Assembly: GCF_001013905.1 (NCBI RefSeq)
Contig: NZ_LN831790.1
Span: 4,478,001 to 4,542,000 of the forward strand
Direction of reading: 5' to 3'
DNA: 64,000 nucleotides
Source of the DNA: Streptomyces leeuwenhoekii
GTDB lineage: Bacteria > Actinomycetota > Actinomycetes > Streptomycetales > Streptomycetaceae
Of the stretch, positions 53,876-61,472 are shown piece by piece; positions within the stretch are counted from its first letter, which is position 1, and each line of letters starts with the position of its first letter. Made by a program: the position numbers and the translations under genes. The notes beneath the pieces were generated by a model. The model was not told where the DNA came from and did not search any database. It saw nothing but the letters and a program-made list of their open reading frames with translations.

Positions 53876-54505
53876 ATGAGTGAGATGGGCCTGCGGGAGC
53901 GCAAGAGGCAGCGGATGTATCAGGTGCTGTCGGACCTCGCCATCCGGCTCTTCGTGGAGAAGGGGTTCGACGCGGTCTCGGTCGCCGAGGTGGCCGCCGC
54001 GGCGGAGGTCTCCAAGCCCACGCTGTTCCGGTACTTCCCGGCCAAGGAGGACCTCGTCCTGCACCGGATCGCCGATCACGAGGGGGAGGCGGCGCGGGTG
54101 GCGCGGCAGGGGCCGGCGCCCCTGGAGGCGCTGCGGCGGCACTTCCTCGACGGGCTGCGGCGGTGCGATCCGGTCACCGGGCTGAACGACGACCCGGAGG
54201 TGCTCGCCTTCCACGCGCTGCTGTACGGGACCCCCGCGCTGGTGGCGCGGCTGCACACGCATCTGGAGCGCTCCGAGGCCGCGCTCGCCGAGGCGCTGGG
54301 CGGGGATCTGCAGGCACGGCTGGCCGCCGGGCAGATCACCGCCGTCCAGCGGATCCTCGCCCAGGAGAACTGGCGCCGGATCGCGGCCGGGGAGCGGGCG
54401 GCGGACATACGGGCGGACGCGGTGGCGGCGGCGGAGCGGGCGTTCGCGCTGCTGGCGGCGGGGCTGCCGCATCTCGCCCGGGAGGGGATCGGGGAAGCCC
54501 GGTAA
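53876..54505 (+). CDS. TetR-family repressor, probable regulator of helD
   Basis: 209 residues. N-terminal TetR helix-turn-helix: VAEVAAAAEVSKPTLFRYFP. The ligand domain is helical and unassigned. The stop TAA at 54503 lies inside the AT-rich operator candidate upstream of the HelD gene, 41 nt before its start. TAGGCT at 53863-53868 suggests a leaderless start for this gene too. Repression of the adjacent gene is likely; the inducer is unknown. Confidence 0.88.
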   Translation: MSEMGLRERKRQRMYQVLSDLAIRLFVEKGFDAVSVAEVAAAAEVSKPTLFRYFPAKEDLVLHRIADHEGEAARVARQGPAPLEALRRHFLDGLRRCDPVTGLNDDPEVLAFHALLYGTPALVARLHTHLERSEAALAEALGGDLQARLAAGQITAVQRILAQENWRRIAAGERAADIRADAVAAAERAFALLAAGLPHLAREGIGEAR

Positions 54506-54539
54506 CAAATTTAACTCGGTAACGTTATTCGGGTACGCT
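54500..54539 (+). promoter_or_regulatory. Promoter and TetR operator of the HelD gene
   Basis: CGGTAAC occurs at 54500 and 54517, and TAACGTTA at 54520-54527 is a palindrome. TTAACT (54511-54516) and TACGCT (54534-54539), 17 bp apart, make a promoter whose start falls at the ATG 54547. The palindrome lies in the spacer, so a bound repressor would block RNA polymerase. Confidence 0.65.
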
Positions 54540-54546
54540 CGGTGGA

Positions 54547-56595
54547 ATGACGTCACCCGACCCCGCCCTCCACCACGCCCTCCGTCAGGAACGCGCCCAC
54601 CACGACCGCTGCCGCACCGCCCTCGCCGCCATGGCCGAGGGCGCCCGGGAACAGGTCGTCACCGGCGAGGACGTCTCCGCCTCCGGTGCCGACGCCGAAG
54701 TGCTCGGCCACCGCCTGCGCAGCCGGGCCAAGGCGCTGCGCGAACTGCCCGAGGGGCCGTTGTTCTTCGGCCGGCTGGACTTCGGGGGCGCGGCGGCCGG
54801 GGCCGGCGGGGAGCACGCCGGGCAGCGGTACCACATCGGCCGGCTGCGGATCACCGAGCACCCCGCCGACCCGCCCCTGGTCGTAGACTGGCGCGCTCCC
54901 GTCTCCCGCGCCTTCTACCAGGCCACCGCCCGCGATCCGCAGGGCGTCGCCGTCCGCCGCCGCTTCGGCTGGGCACCCGGCAGCCGGGGCGGCTCCGCCG
55001 ACCTCACCGGCCTGGAGGACGAGCACCTCGGCCGGGGCGAGTCCCGCGCCGGGGACATCGTCCGGCGGGAGATCGAACGGCCGCGCGTCGGGCCCATGCG
55101 CGACATCGCCGCCACCATCCAGCCCGAGCAGGACGACCTCGTCCGCGGCGACCTGTCCGCCTCGGTCTGCGTGCAGGGCGCCCCCGGCACCGGCAAGACC
55201 GCCGTCGGCCTGCACCGGGCCGCCTATCTGCTCTACACCCACCCGCGGCGCATCCAGCGCTCCGGTCTGCTGATCCTCGGCCCGAACCGCACCTTCCTCT
55301 CCTACATCGCCGAGGTGCTCCCCGCCCTCGGCGAGACCGGTGTGCGGCAGGCGACCCTCGGGGAGGAGATCGCCCGGCACCCCGTCACCGGCACCGACGA
55401 GGAGCGGACCGCCGCCGTCAAACACGACGCCCGGATGGCCGGGGTGCTGCGCCGGGCGCTGTACGCGCGGGTGCGGGCCGATGCCGCCGGCTCGCTCGCC
55501 GTGCCGGACGGCTCGTACCGCTGGCGGGTGTCCGCCGACGAGCTCGCCCGGATCGTCGCCGGGGTGCGGGCGGAGGAACCCCCGTACGACATCGGGCGGG
55601 AACGGGTGCGCAGCCGGATCGTGCGCCACCTCCAGGACCAGGCCGAGCGACGCGGCGGGCCCCGCACCAGCGCCTGGGTGCGCCGGATCGAGCGGGCGCG
55701 GCCGGTCGGCGCCTGCCTCGACGCCGTGTGGCCCCGGGTGCGGCCGGAGGAGGTCCTCGCCGCGCTGCTCGGCGACCCCCGGGCGCTGGCCGGGGCCGCG
55801 GACGGGCTGCTCGACGCCGACGAGCAGAAGGCCCTGCTGTGGGCGCGGCCCCCGCGGTCGTGGAAGTCGGCCCGCTGGTCCGCCGCCGATCTGGTCCTCC
55901 TCGACGAGGTGGCCGGACTCCTCGAACACCCCGCGGGGTACGGCCACATCGTCGTCGACGAGGCGCAGGACCTGTCCCCGATGGAGTGCCGGGCCATCGC
56001 CCGGCGGGCGTCATTCGGCTCGCTCACCGTCCTCGGCGACCTGGCGCAGGGGACCACCCCGTGGGCGGCGCGGTCCTGGGAGACGGTCCTGCGCCACCTG
56101 GGCTGCCCGGAGGCGGCCGTGGTGCCGCTGACCACCGGCTTCCGGGTGCCGCAGGCGGTCGTCGCCCTCGCCAACCGGCTGCTGGAGCGGCTCGGCGTCG
56201 ACGTCCCCGCCGCCCGGTCGCTGCGCGGCGACGGCGAGCTGGCGTTCCGCGCGGTCGCGCCCGGCGAGGTGCCCGGCGCGGTCGCCGCCGCCGTGCGCGA
56301 CGCGCTCGCCCGCGAGGGGTCCGTCGGGGTGGTCGCCGCCGACGCGGACCTGCCCCGGGTGCGGGCGGCGCTGGACGCGGCGGGCATCGGGACGGCCGGG
56401 CCCGAGGAGCTGGGCGCCCGGGTGACCGTGGTCCCGGCGAGCGTCGTCAAGGGCCTGGAGTACGACCATGTCGTGGCCGTCGAGCCCGCGGCGATCGCCG
56501 AGGCGGAGGAACGGGGGCTGCACCGGCTCTACGTGGTGCTGACCCGGGCGGTGTCCCGGCTGGAGGTGGTGCACGGGCGGCCGTTGCCCTTCTGA
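54547..56595 (+). CDS. HelD/HelR-like RNA polymerase recycling ATPase
   Basis: 682 residues. UvrD-like helicase fold with Walker A VQGAPGTGKTAVGLHRAAYL, Walker B GHIVVDEAQDLSPMECRAIA, TTGFRVPQAVVALANRLL, and C-terminal LYVVLTRAVSRLEVVHGRPL. An N-terminal coiled coil (residues 1-60) fits the arm that enters the polymerase secondary channel. HelD frees stalled RNA polymerase; HelR-type members also give rifamycin tolerance by expelling the drug. I see no rifamycin-associated 19-bp element upstream; control by the adjacent TetR regulator is more likely. Confidence 0.9.
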   Translation: MTSPDPALHHALRQERAHHDRCRTALAAMAEGAREQVVTGEDVSASGADAEVLGHRLRSRAKALRELPEGPLFFGRLDFGGAAAGAGGEHAGQRYHIGRLRITEHPADPPLVVDWRAPVSRAFYQATARDPQGVAVRRRFGWAPGSRGGSADLTGLEDEHLGRGESRAGDIVRREIERPRVGPMRDIAATIQPEQDDLVRGDLSASVCVQGAPGTGKTAVGLHRAAYLLYTHPRRIQRSGLLILGPNRTFLSYIAEVLPALGETGVRQATLGEEIARHPVTGTDEERTAAVKHDARMAGVLRRALYARVRADAAGSLAVPDGSYRWRVSADELARIVAGVRAEEPPYDIGRERVRSRIVRHLQDQAERRGGPRTSAWVRRIERARPVGACLDAVWPRVRPEEVLAALLGDPRALAGAADGLLDADEQKALLWARPPRSWKSARWSAADLVLLDEVAGLLEHPAGYGHIVVDEAQDLSPMECRAIARRASFGSLTVLGDLAQGTTPWAARSWETVLRHLGCPEAAVVPLTTGFRVPQAVVALANRLLERLGVDVPAARSLRGDGELAFRAVAPGEVPGAVAAAVRDALAREGSVGVVAADADLPRVRAALDAAGIGTAGPEELGARVTVVPASVVKGLEYDHVVAVEPAAIAEAEERGLHRLYVVLTRAVSRLEVVHGRPLPF

Positions 56596-56602
56596 CCCGC
56601 CC

Positions 56603-56649
56603 GGCCGCCCGCCCGGTGGGTCAGCCGGGCCGCCCGCCCGGCGGGTCAG
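56603..56649. repeat. 25-bp-period tandem duplication over a stop codon
   Basis: A 22-nt unit GGCCGCCCGCCCGG(T/C)GGGTCAG occurs at 56603-56624 and again at 56628-56649. The second copy holds the stop codon (TGA, read leftward) of the imine reductase-like gene. Confidence 0.75.
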
Positions 56650-57563
56650 GACCGGCCCAGCAGCTCCACGACCCGGCTGAACCCGTCCCCGCCGTGCCCC
56701 TGGGCGATCACCCGCCGGGCCTGCCCCTCGATCACCCGCATCAGGCCCGCGTCGATGCCGTGGGCCTCGGAGGCGTGGACGATGTGCGCCATCGTCGACG
56801 CCGCCGACGTGATCGGGTTCAGCTCACCGGAGTAGGTGCCGTCGTCGATGTCCCCGGCGAACTCCGTGAACAGCGGCGGGAGGATGGCGGCGATGCCCTC
56901 GGCGAAGGGGGCCAGCTCCCGCGCGGTGACGCCCTCCGCCCGGGCCACCGCGACGGCGTGCGCGTAGCCCCCCATCGCGGTCCAGAAGATGTCGAGCAGC
57001 GCGATGTCGTAGGCCGCGGCCCGCCCGGGGTCCTCGCCGAGGTGCGTGTGGCTGCCGCCGAGCGCCGCCAGGACGGGCTGGTGCTCGCCGTAGAGATCCT
57101 CGGGCCCGCTGAAGAGGAAGACCGCGTCGGCGGTGCCGATGGTCGGCGTCGGCGTCATGATGGCGCCGTCCAGGTAGCGGATCCCGTGCCGGTCCGCCCA
57201 GGCCGCGGTGTCCCTGGCCCGCTCGGGGGTGTCGGCGCTCAGGTTCACGAGGGTGCGGCCCTTCAGGGCGGTGGTGACGGCGTCCTGGCGCAGTACGGCG
57301 TCGGAGGCGTCGTAGTTCACGACGCAGACGACCGTCAGGTCGCTGGCGGCGACCGCCTCCTCGGCGGAGGCGGCCGGGACGGCGCCCCGGGCGGTCAGGT
57401 CGGCGTCCCGGCCGGGGGTGCGGTTCCAGACGGTGGTGCGCACTCCGGCGTCCAGGAAGGCGCCCGCCAGCGCCCGGCCCATCGGGCCGAGACCCAGCAC
57501 GGTGACCGTGGGGCCGGTGGAGTCGGCGGAGCCGACGGGGGACTGGTCGCTGTGCACGGACAT
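56646..57563 (-). CDS. NAD(P)-dependent oxidoreductase, imine reductase-like
   Basis: 305 residues of the 6-phosphogluconate dehydrogenase/beta-hydroxyacid superfamily. NAD(P)-binding loop TVLGLGPMGRALAGAFLDAG, then VWNRTPGRDADLTARGAVPA (the Arg after the second strand suggests NADPH). The interdomain helix and C-terminal domain (YDIALLDIFWTAMGGYAHAV) are like bacterial imine reductases. The position normally held by catalytic Lys in hydroxyacid dehydrogenases is not evident, as in imine reductases. Divergent from the HxlR gene. Confidence 0.88.
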   Translation of the reverse strand: MSVHSDQSPVGSADSTGPTVTVLGLGPMGRALAGAFLDAGVRTTVWNRTPGRDADLTARGAVPAASAEEAVAASDLTVVCVVNYDASDAVLRQDAVTTALKGRTLVNLSADTPERARDTAAWADRHGIRYLDGAIMTPTPTIGTADAVFLFSGPEDLYGEHQPVLAALGGSHTHLGEDPGRAAAYDIALLDIFWTAMGGYAHAVAVARAEGVTARELAPFAEGIAAILPPLFTEFAGDIDDGTYSGELNPITSAASTMAHIVHASEAHGIDAGLMRVIEGQARRVIAQGHGGDGFSRVVELLGRS

Positions 57564-57620
57564 GGTTCAACTCCCATAATGACAAGAACAATTGACGATC
57601 ACTGAGAAATGGGGCGCGGC
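57564..57620. promoter_or_regulatory. Divergent promoter/operator of imine reductase-like and HxlR genes
   Basis: A short AT-richer gap containing TGACAAGAACAATTGACGA, with TGACAA and TGACGA in direct repeat and CAATTG as a 6-nt palindrome. It is the probable HxlR operator controlling both genes. Confidence 0.5.
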
Positions 57621-57968
57621 ATGACGCACCGGCGCCACGATCCGGACGTCTGCGGCGTGACCGCGGCGATCAGCGTGATCGAGGGCAAGTGGAAGACCAC
57701 GCTGCTGTGGCTGCTCGAATCCGGCCCGCACCGCCCGGCCGAACTGCGCCGGAAGGTGTCCGGCCTCACCGAGAAGGTGATGACTCAGGCGCTGCGCGAG
57801 ATGGAGGCGGACGGACTGGTGCACCGGGAGGTGTACGACGTCCTGCCGCCCAAGACGGAGTACTCCCTGACCCCGCTCGGCCGTGACCTGGCCGAGGTGC
57901 TCGGACCCGTCTCCGACTGGGGCCATCGCCGCCTGGAGCGGCTGGCCGAGGCGCGCCCGGCGTCCTGA
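57621..57968 (+). CDS. HxlR-family transcriptional regulator
   Basis: 115 residues from ATG 57621 (ATG 57609 adds four). Winged-helix protein with the HxlR signature CGVTAAISVIEGKWKTTLLW, including the conserved redox-capable N-terminal Cys. The recognition helix region is VSGLTEKVMTQALREMEADG and the wing is VLPPKTEYSLTPLGRDLAEV. It likely senses an electrophile or oxidant and controls the divergent reductase. Confidence 0.9.
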   Translation: MTHRRHDPDVCGVTAAISVIEGKWKTTLLWLLESGPHRPAELRRKVSGLTEKVMTQALREMEADGLVHREVYDVLPPKTEYSLTPLGRDLAEVLGPVSDWGHRRLERLAEARPAS

Positions 57969-58062
57969 CGCGTCCGCACCCTCACCGCTCCTTTCCCGAT
58001 CGCCCCGGCGCCGTGCCGTTCGCCCTCCACCAGAGTCGCCCGGCGCGCGCCCGCTGCCAAGT

Positions 58063-58080
58063 ACCCACAAAAAAGTGGGT
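58063..58080. other. Small hairpin with A6 loop
   Basis: ACCCAC-AAAAAA-GTGGGT. A perfect 6-bp stem in the gap after the HxlR gene and before the convergent SGNH hydrolase gene. Terminator or protein site, undecided. Confidence 0.4.
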
Positions 58081-58163
58081 GTTCACGGGCGGCGCGCACC
58101 GCCCGGCCGGGGAGGGGTGGGGCTACGGGCGGGGCGCGGCGCGCGGTGGGTGCGGGACGGGTG

Positions 58164-59348
58164 TCAGGCGGTGCGGACGGCGAGGGGGCCGTCCGGGGCG
58201 AAGGCCAGCTCCGCGAAGCGTTCGCCGATGCGTCGGTGGGCGGCGGCGTCCGGGTGGAGCTCGTCGGGCAGCGGCAGCTCGGCGTAGTCGGCCTCGCCGT
58301 ACAGCGCGCGGCCGTCCAGGTAGTGCAGATGCGGGTCGTCGGCCGCGCGCTGCCGCACGATGCGGGCGAGCTCGTCGCGGATGACGGTGAGCGTGAGCTT
58401 CCCGGCGGCGCGTTCGGCGGGGGCGCCGGTGGCCCGGAACCGGAGCTTGCCTTCGCTGAGCGCGCCGAGGTCGAAGGCCGCGGGGCCCGGGGTGTCCTCG
58501 TGGAGGGGGCAGTACAACGGCGAGACCACCAGCAGCGGGGCGGTGGGGTGGCCCTCGCGGAGGGTGTCGAGGAAGCCGTGGACGGCCGGGGTGAAGGCGC
58601 GCAGCCGCATGAGATCGCTGTTGACCAGATTGATGCCGATCTTGACGCTGATCAGGTCGGCGGGCGTGTCCCGCATGGCGCGGGCGGTGAACGGGTCGAG
58701 CAGGGCGCTGCCGCCCAGCCCCAGGTTGATCAGCTCCACGCCGCCCCGGGCGGCGGCCACCGCGGGCCAGGTGCTGGAGGGGCCGTCGGCGTCGGAGCCG
58801 TGGCTGATCGAGCTGCCGTGGTGGAGCCAGACCGCGCGGCCCCGGTCGGGCACCGGCTCGACGGGGGCGTCGGTGCGCAGGGCGACCAGCTCGGTGGTCT
58901 CGTTGTGCGGCAGCCAGATCTCGACGTCCTTGGCGCGGTCGGGCAGGCCGGTGAAGCGGAGGGTGGCGGGCCGGCCGGGCCGGTGCTCGGTGGCCCCGGT
59001 GGCCAGGTCGATGGTGAGGGTGTGGCCGCCTCGCGCCCCGGCCCGCGCGTGCGGGCGGCCGTCGACGAGCAGCTCGTAGACGCCGTCCGGGCGGGGCGGG
59101 GCACCGACGTAGACCCGCTTGGTCGGCAGGGTGTCCAGCTCCACGGCGGTGGCCCGGGTGCGGAAGGCCAGCCGTACGCCGGAGGGCTGGGACTCGGCCA
59201 GGGCAAGCTGGGGGTCGGCGCACTGCGCGCGGGCCCGGGCGGGCAGCCGGTGCGGCAGCAGGCCGCCGTGCTCGGTCCGCTCCAGTTCGAGGGCGCCGCG
59301 CAGGAGGGCCGCGGTGAGGGGGGTGGTGATCCAGTCGTGGGTGTGCAT
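58164..59348 (-). CDS. SGNH/GDSL-family hydrolase
   Basis: 394 residues. An N-terminal beta-sandwich (residues ~45-165, e.g. GVRLAFRTRATAVELDTLPT) is followed by an SGNH domain. Block I Ser is in WLHHGSSISHGSDADGPSST, block II Gly in LGLGGSALLDP, block III in SVKIGINLVNSDL (N present), and block V Asp-His in LPDELHPDAAAHRRIGERFA. Probable esterase or carbohydrate deacetylase. No signal peptide is seen, so it is cytoplasmic. Confidence 0.87.
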   Translation of the reverse strand: MHTHDWITTPLTAALLRGALELERTEHGGLLPHRLPARARAQCADPQLALAESQPSGVRLAFRTRATAVELDTLPTKRVYVGAPPRPDGVYELLVDGRPHARAGARGGHTLTIDLATGATEHRPGRPATLRFTGLPDRAKDVEIWLPHNETTELVALRTDAPVEPVPDRGRAVWLHHGSSISHGSDADGPSSTWPAVAAARGGVELINLGLGGSALLDPFTARAMRDTPADLISVKIGINLVNSDLMRLRAFTPAVHGFLDTLREGHPTAPLLVVSPLYCPLHEDTPGPAAFDLGALSEGKLRFRATGAPAERAAGKLTLTVIRDELARIVRQRAADDPHLHYLDGRALYGEADYAELPLPDELHPDAAAHRRIGERFAELAFAPDGPLAVRTA

Positions 59349-59400
59349 GGCTCCGGCCTGCTGTTCGTCGGGGGTGGGGGTGGACGGGCCGGCCCGCGGG

Positions 59401-59489
59401 CCCGCGGTTCACGGGTGGGATGGCCCGCGCCCGCGGTTCACGGGTGGGGGTGGCCGGTGCCCGCGGTTCACGGGTGGGGGTGGCCGGCG
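59401..59489. repeat. Three-copy 29-30 bp tandem repeat spanning a stop codon
   Basis: CCCGCGGTTCACGGGTGG starts at 59401, 59430 and 59460. The unit includes the stop codon and last codons (HPHP) of the leftward TetR gene; the true stop is in the third copy (59468-59470) and the other copies repeat the same 3' end downstream. Confidence 0.85.
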
Positions 59490-60058
59490 CCGGGCGCGGG
59501 CCAGGTGCGCAGCAGCGAGTCCAGGGCGTCCAGGATGCGGGCCCAGCTCTCGTCGGAGCCGGGGGCGCTGTGGCTGAACCCCCCGGCCGCCTCCAGGCTG
59601 ACGTAGCCGTGGAAGACGCTGCCCAGCAGCCGTACGGCGTGGGTCTGGTCGGGCTCCGCCAGGTCGTATCCGCGCAGGAGGGCGCGTGTCATCCGGGCCT
59701 GCCGGACGCCCGCGCTGGCTGCCGCGGTCTCCGGGTCGAGGGGCAGCCGGGCCGCGGTGTAGCGGCCGGGGTGCTCGCGGGCGTAGTCGCGGTAGACGTT
59801 GGCGAGCGCCGTCAGGGCGTCCTTGCCGGCCCGCCCGGCCAGCGCGTCGGCGGCCCGGTCGGCGAGTTCCTCCAAGGCGAGCAGGGCGATCCGCGTCCTG
59901 AGGTCCTGGCTGTTCTTCAGGTGGGAGTAGAGGCTGGCGACCTTGACCCCGAACCGCCGGGCGAGCGCCGAGACGGTGACCTGCTCGAAGCCGACCTCGT
60001 CGGCGAGCTCCGCCGCCGCCCGGACCAGGCGCTCCGTGGTCAGTCCCGCGCGGACCAT
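59468..60058 (-). CDS. TetR-family repressor with WHG-type ligand domain
   Basis: 196 residues. Helix-turn-helix VSALARRFGVKVASLYSHLK, then a helical C-terminal domain with VFHGYVSLEAAGGFSHS, the WHG/TetR_C_33 signature region. ATG 60058 follows AAGGAGG. It diverges from the TetX-like monooxygenase gene, and a 17-bp palindrome at 60124-60140 lies between, so it probably represses both. The 3' end forms part of a tandem repeat. Confidence 0.88.
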   Translation of the reverse strand: MVRAGLTTERLVRAAAELADEVGFEQVTVSALARRFGVKVASLYSHLKNSQDLRTRIALLALEELADRAADALAGRAGKDALTALANVYRDYAREHPGRYTAARLPLDPETAAASAGVRQARMTRALLRGYDLAEPDQTHAVRLLGSVFHGYVSLEAAGGFSHSAPGSDESWARILDALDSLLRTWPAPGAGHPHP

Positions 60059-60123
60059 GGCGTCCTCCTTCTCCCGTGCTTCCCCGTGCTTCTCCCGGGT
60101 CTTCCATAAGGCAGTGTGGACTA

Positions 60124-60140
60124 GCCTAAAGGCTTTAGGC
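60124..60140. promoter_or_regulatory. TetR operator
   Basis: GCCTAAAG-G-CTTTAGGC is a perfect palindrome between the divergent TetR and monooxygenase genes, 66 nt before the TetR start. A degenerate second copy (GCCTGTCTCTTTAGC) follows at about 60146-60160. Confidence 0.8.
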
Positions 60141-60248
60141 AAATAGCCTGTCTCTTTAGCTTCGGTGCCGCTGGGCGATCGACCGGGTACGCCGGAGACC
60201 TCCGAAGGCATCCCGCTCCGGTGGCACCGGGAAATACGGTGTACCGGT

Positions 60249-61376
60249 ATGAGACGACGCATCGCCGTGGTCGGGAGCGGTCCCGCCGGCCTCACCTTCG
60301 CCCGTGTCCTGTACCGCCACGGCTGCTCCGTCGCCGTCCTCGAACGCGATGCCGCCCCCGACGCGCGCCCCCCGGGCGGCACGCTGGACCTGCACGAAGG
60401 GCTCGGCCAGCTCGCACTGGACAAGGCGGGTCTGCTGGCGGAGTTCCGGGCGCTGTCCTGCCCCGAGGGGCAGGCCATGCGCATCCTGGACACGGACGGG
60501 ACCGTCCTGCGCGACTGGCGACCCGGCCCGGACGACCGGGCCAACCCCGAGATCGACCGCGGGCACCTCCGTGACCTGCTGCTCGGCCCTCTCGACGTCC
60601 GGTGGGGGCGGGCCGTGACACGGGTGGAGCCGGGGACCCGGGACGGCGTACTGGTCCATTTCGCGGACGGGCGACAGGAGGCGTTCGACCTCGTGGTCGG
60701 CGCGGACGGGGCCTGGTCCCGGGTCCGCCCGGCGGTCTCGCCGGTGACGCCCCACTACACCGGCGTCACCTTGGTCGAGACCTCCCTCGACGACGTCGAC
60801 ACCCGCCACCCCGACCTCGCCCGGCTGATCGGTGACGGTTCCGTGGCCGTGTACGGCGTGAACCGCGCCCTCGTCGCCCAGCGCAACAGCGGCGGCCACG
60901 TCAAGGTGTACGCCCAGTTCCGCGCGCCGCTGGACTGGCACAGGAACCTGGACCCGGCCGACGCCGGGGCCGTGCGGTCGAGCCTGCTGGCCCTGTTCGA
61001 CGGCTGGGCCGCCCCCGTCCTGGACCTCCTGCGCCGCGGCACCGCCTTCGTCCCCCGCCCCCTCCACGTCCTGCCCGTCTCCCACACCTGGGCCCACGTC
61101 CCCGGGGTGACGCTGCTGGGTGACGCCGCCCACCTGATGCCCCCCTTGGGGGCGGGCGCGAACCTCGCCATGCTGGAAGGCGCCGAACTCGCCGAGTCCC
61201 TCGCCACCGGCCCGGGAGATCCGGACGAGGCCGTCCGCGCCTTCGAGGAGCGGATGTGGGCACGGGCCGGCCGGTGGGCGGAGATCACGACCGCCGGTCT
61301 GGAACGCCTCGTGAGCCCCGACCCCGCCGAGGCCCTCGCCCTCTTCGACCAGGTCGACCAAGCCCAGCCGTCCTGA
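60249..61376 (+). CDS. FAD-dependent monooxygenase, Tet(X)-like
   Basis: 375 residues. FAD-binding GxGxxG as AVVGSGPAGLTFARVLYRHG, the DG motif LVVGADGAWSRVRPAVS, and the GD motif LLGDAAHLMPPLGAGANLAM. PPGGTLDLHEGLGQLALDKA and NPEIDRGHLRDLLLGPL follow Tet(X) closely. The family hydroxylates aromatic compounds and some members inactivate tetracyclines; which applies here is unknown. Control by the divergent TetR gene is likely, making a drug- or metabolite-responsive detoxification pair. Confidence 0.92.
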   Translation: MRRRIAVVGSGPAGLTFARVLYRHGCSVAVLERDAAPDARPPGGTLDLHEGLGQLALDKAGLLAEFRALSCPEGQAMRILDTDGTVLRDWRPGPDDRANPEIDRGHLRDLLLGPLDVRWGRAVTRVEPGTRDGVLVHFADGRQEAFDLVVGADGAWSRVRPAVSPVTPHYTGVTLVETSLDDVDTRHPDLARLIGDGSVAVYGVNRALVAQRNSGGHVKVYAQFRAPLDWHRNLDPADAGAVRSSLLALFDGWAAPVLDLLRRGTAFVPRPLHVLPVSHTWAHVPGVTLLGDAAHLMPPLGAGANLAMLEGAELAESLATGPGDPDEAVRAFEERMWARAGRWAEITTAGLERLVSPDPAEALALFDQVDQAQPS

Positions 61377-61423
61377 GGCCCGGCGCGGGCGGGATCCATC
61401 GGCCGCGACACGCGTACAGACTT

Positions 61424-61443
61424 TTGCAAGCAGGTGCTTGCAA
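61424..61443. promoter_or_regulatory. Operator palindrome of the XRE-HbhA-like operon
   Basis: TTGCAAGCAGGTGCTTGCAA. Perfect 9-nt arms around GG, 29 nt before the XRE start; probable autoregulatory site. Confidence 0.7.
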
Positions 61444-61472
61444 GAGTTAGCAGGGTGGGGCATCGTGGAGGC

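Noticed and set aside
54481..54546. Rifamycin-associated element before the HelD gene
   Set aside because: The expected GC-rich 19-bp inverted repeat is not present; the only dyad is TAACGTTA.
59401..59489. Possible CRISPR array
   Set aside because: Units are contiguous and overlap a gene end; no spacers.
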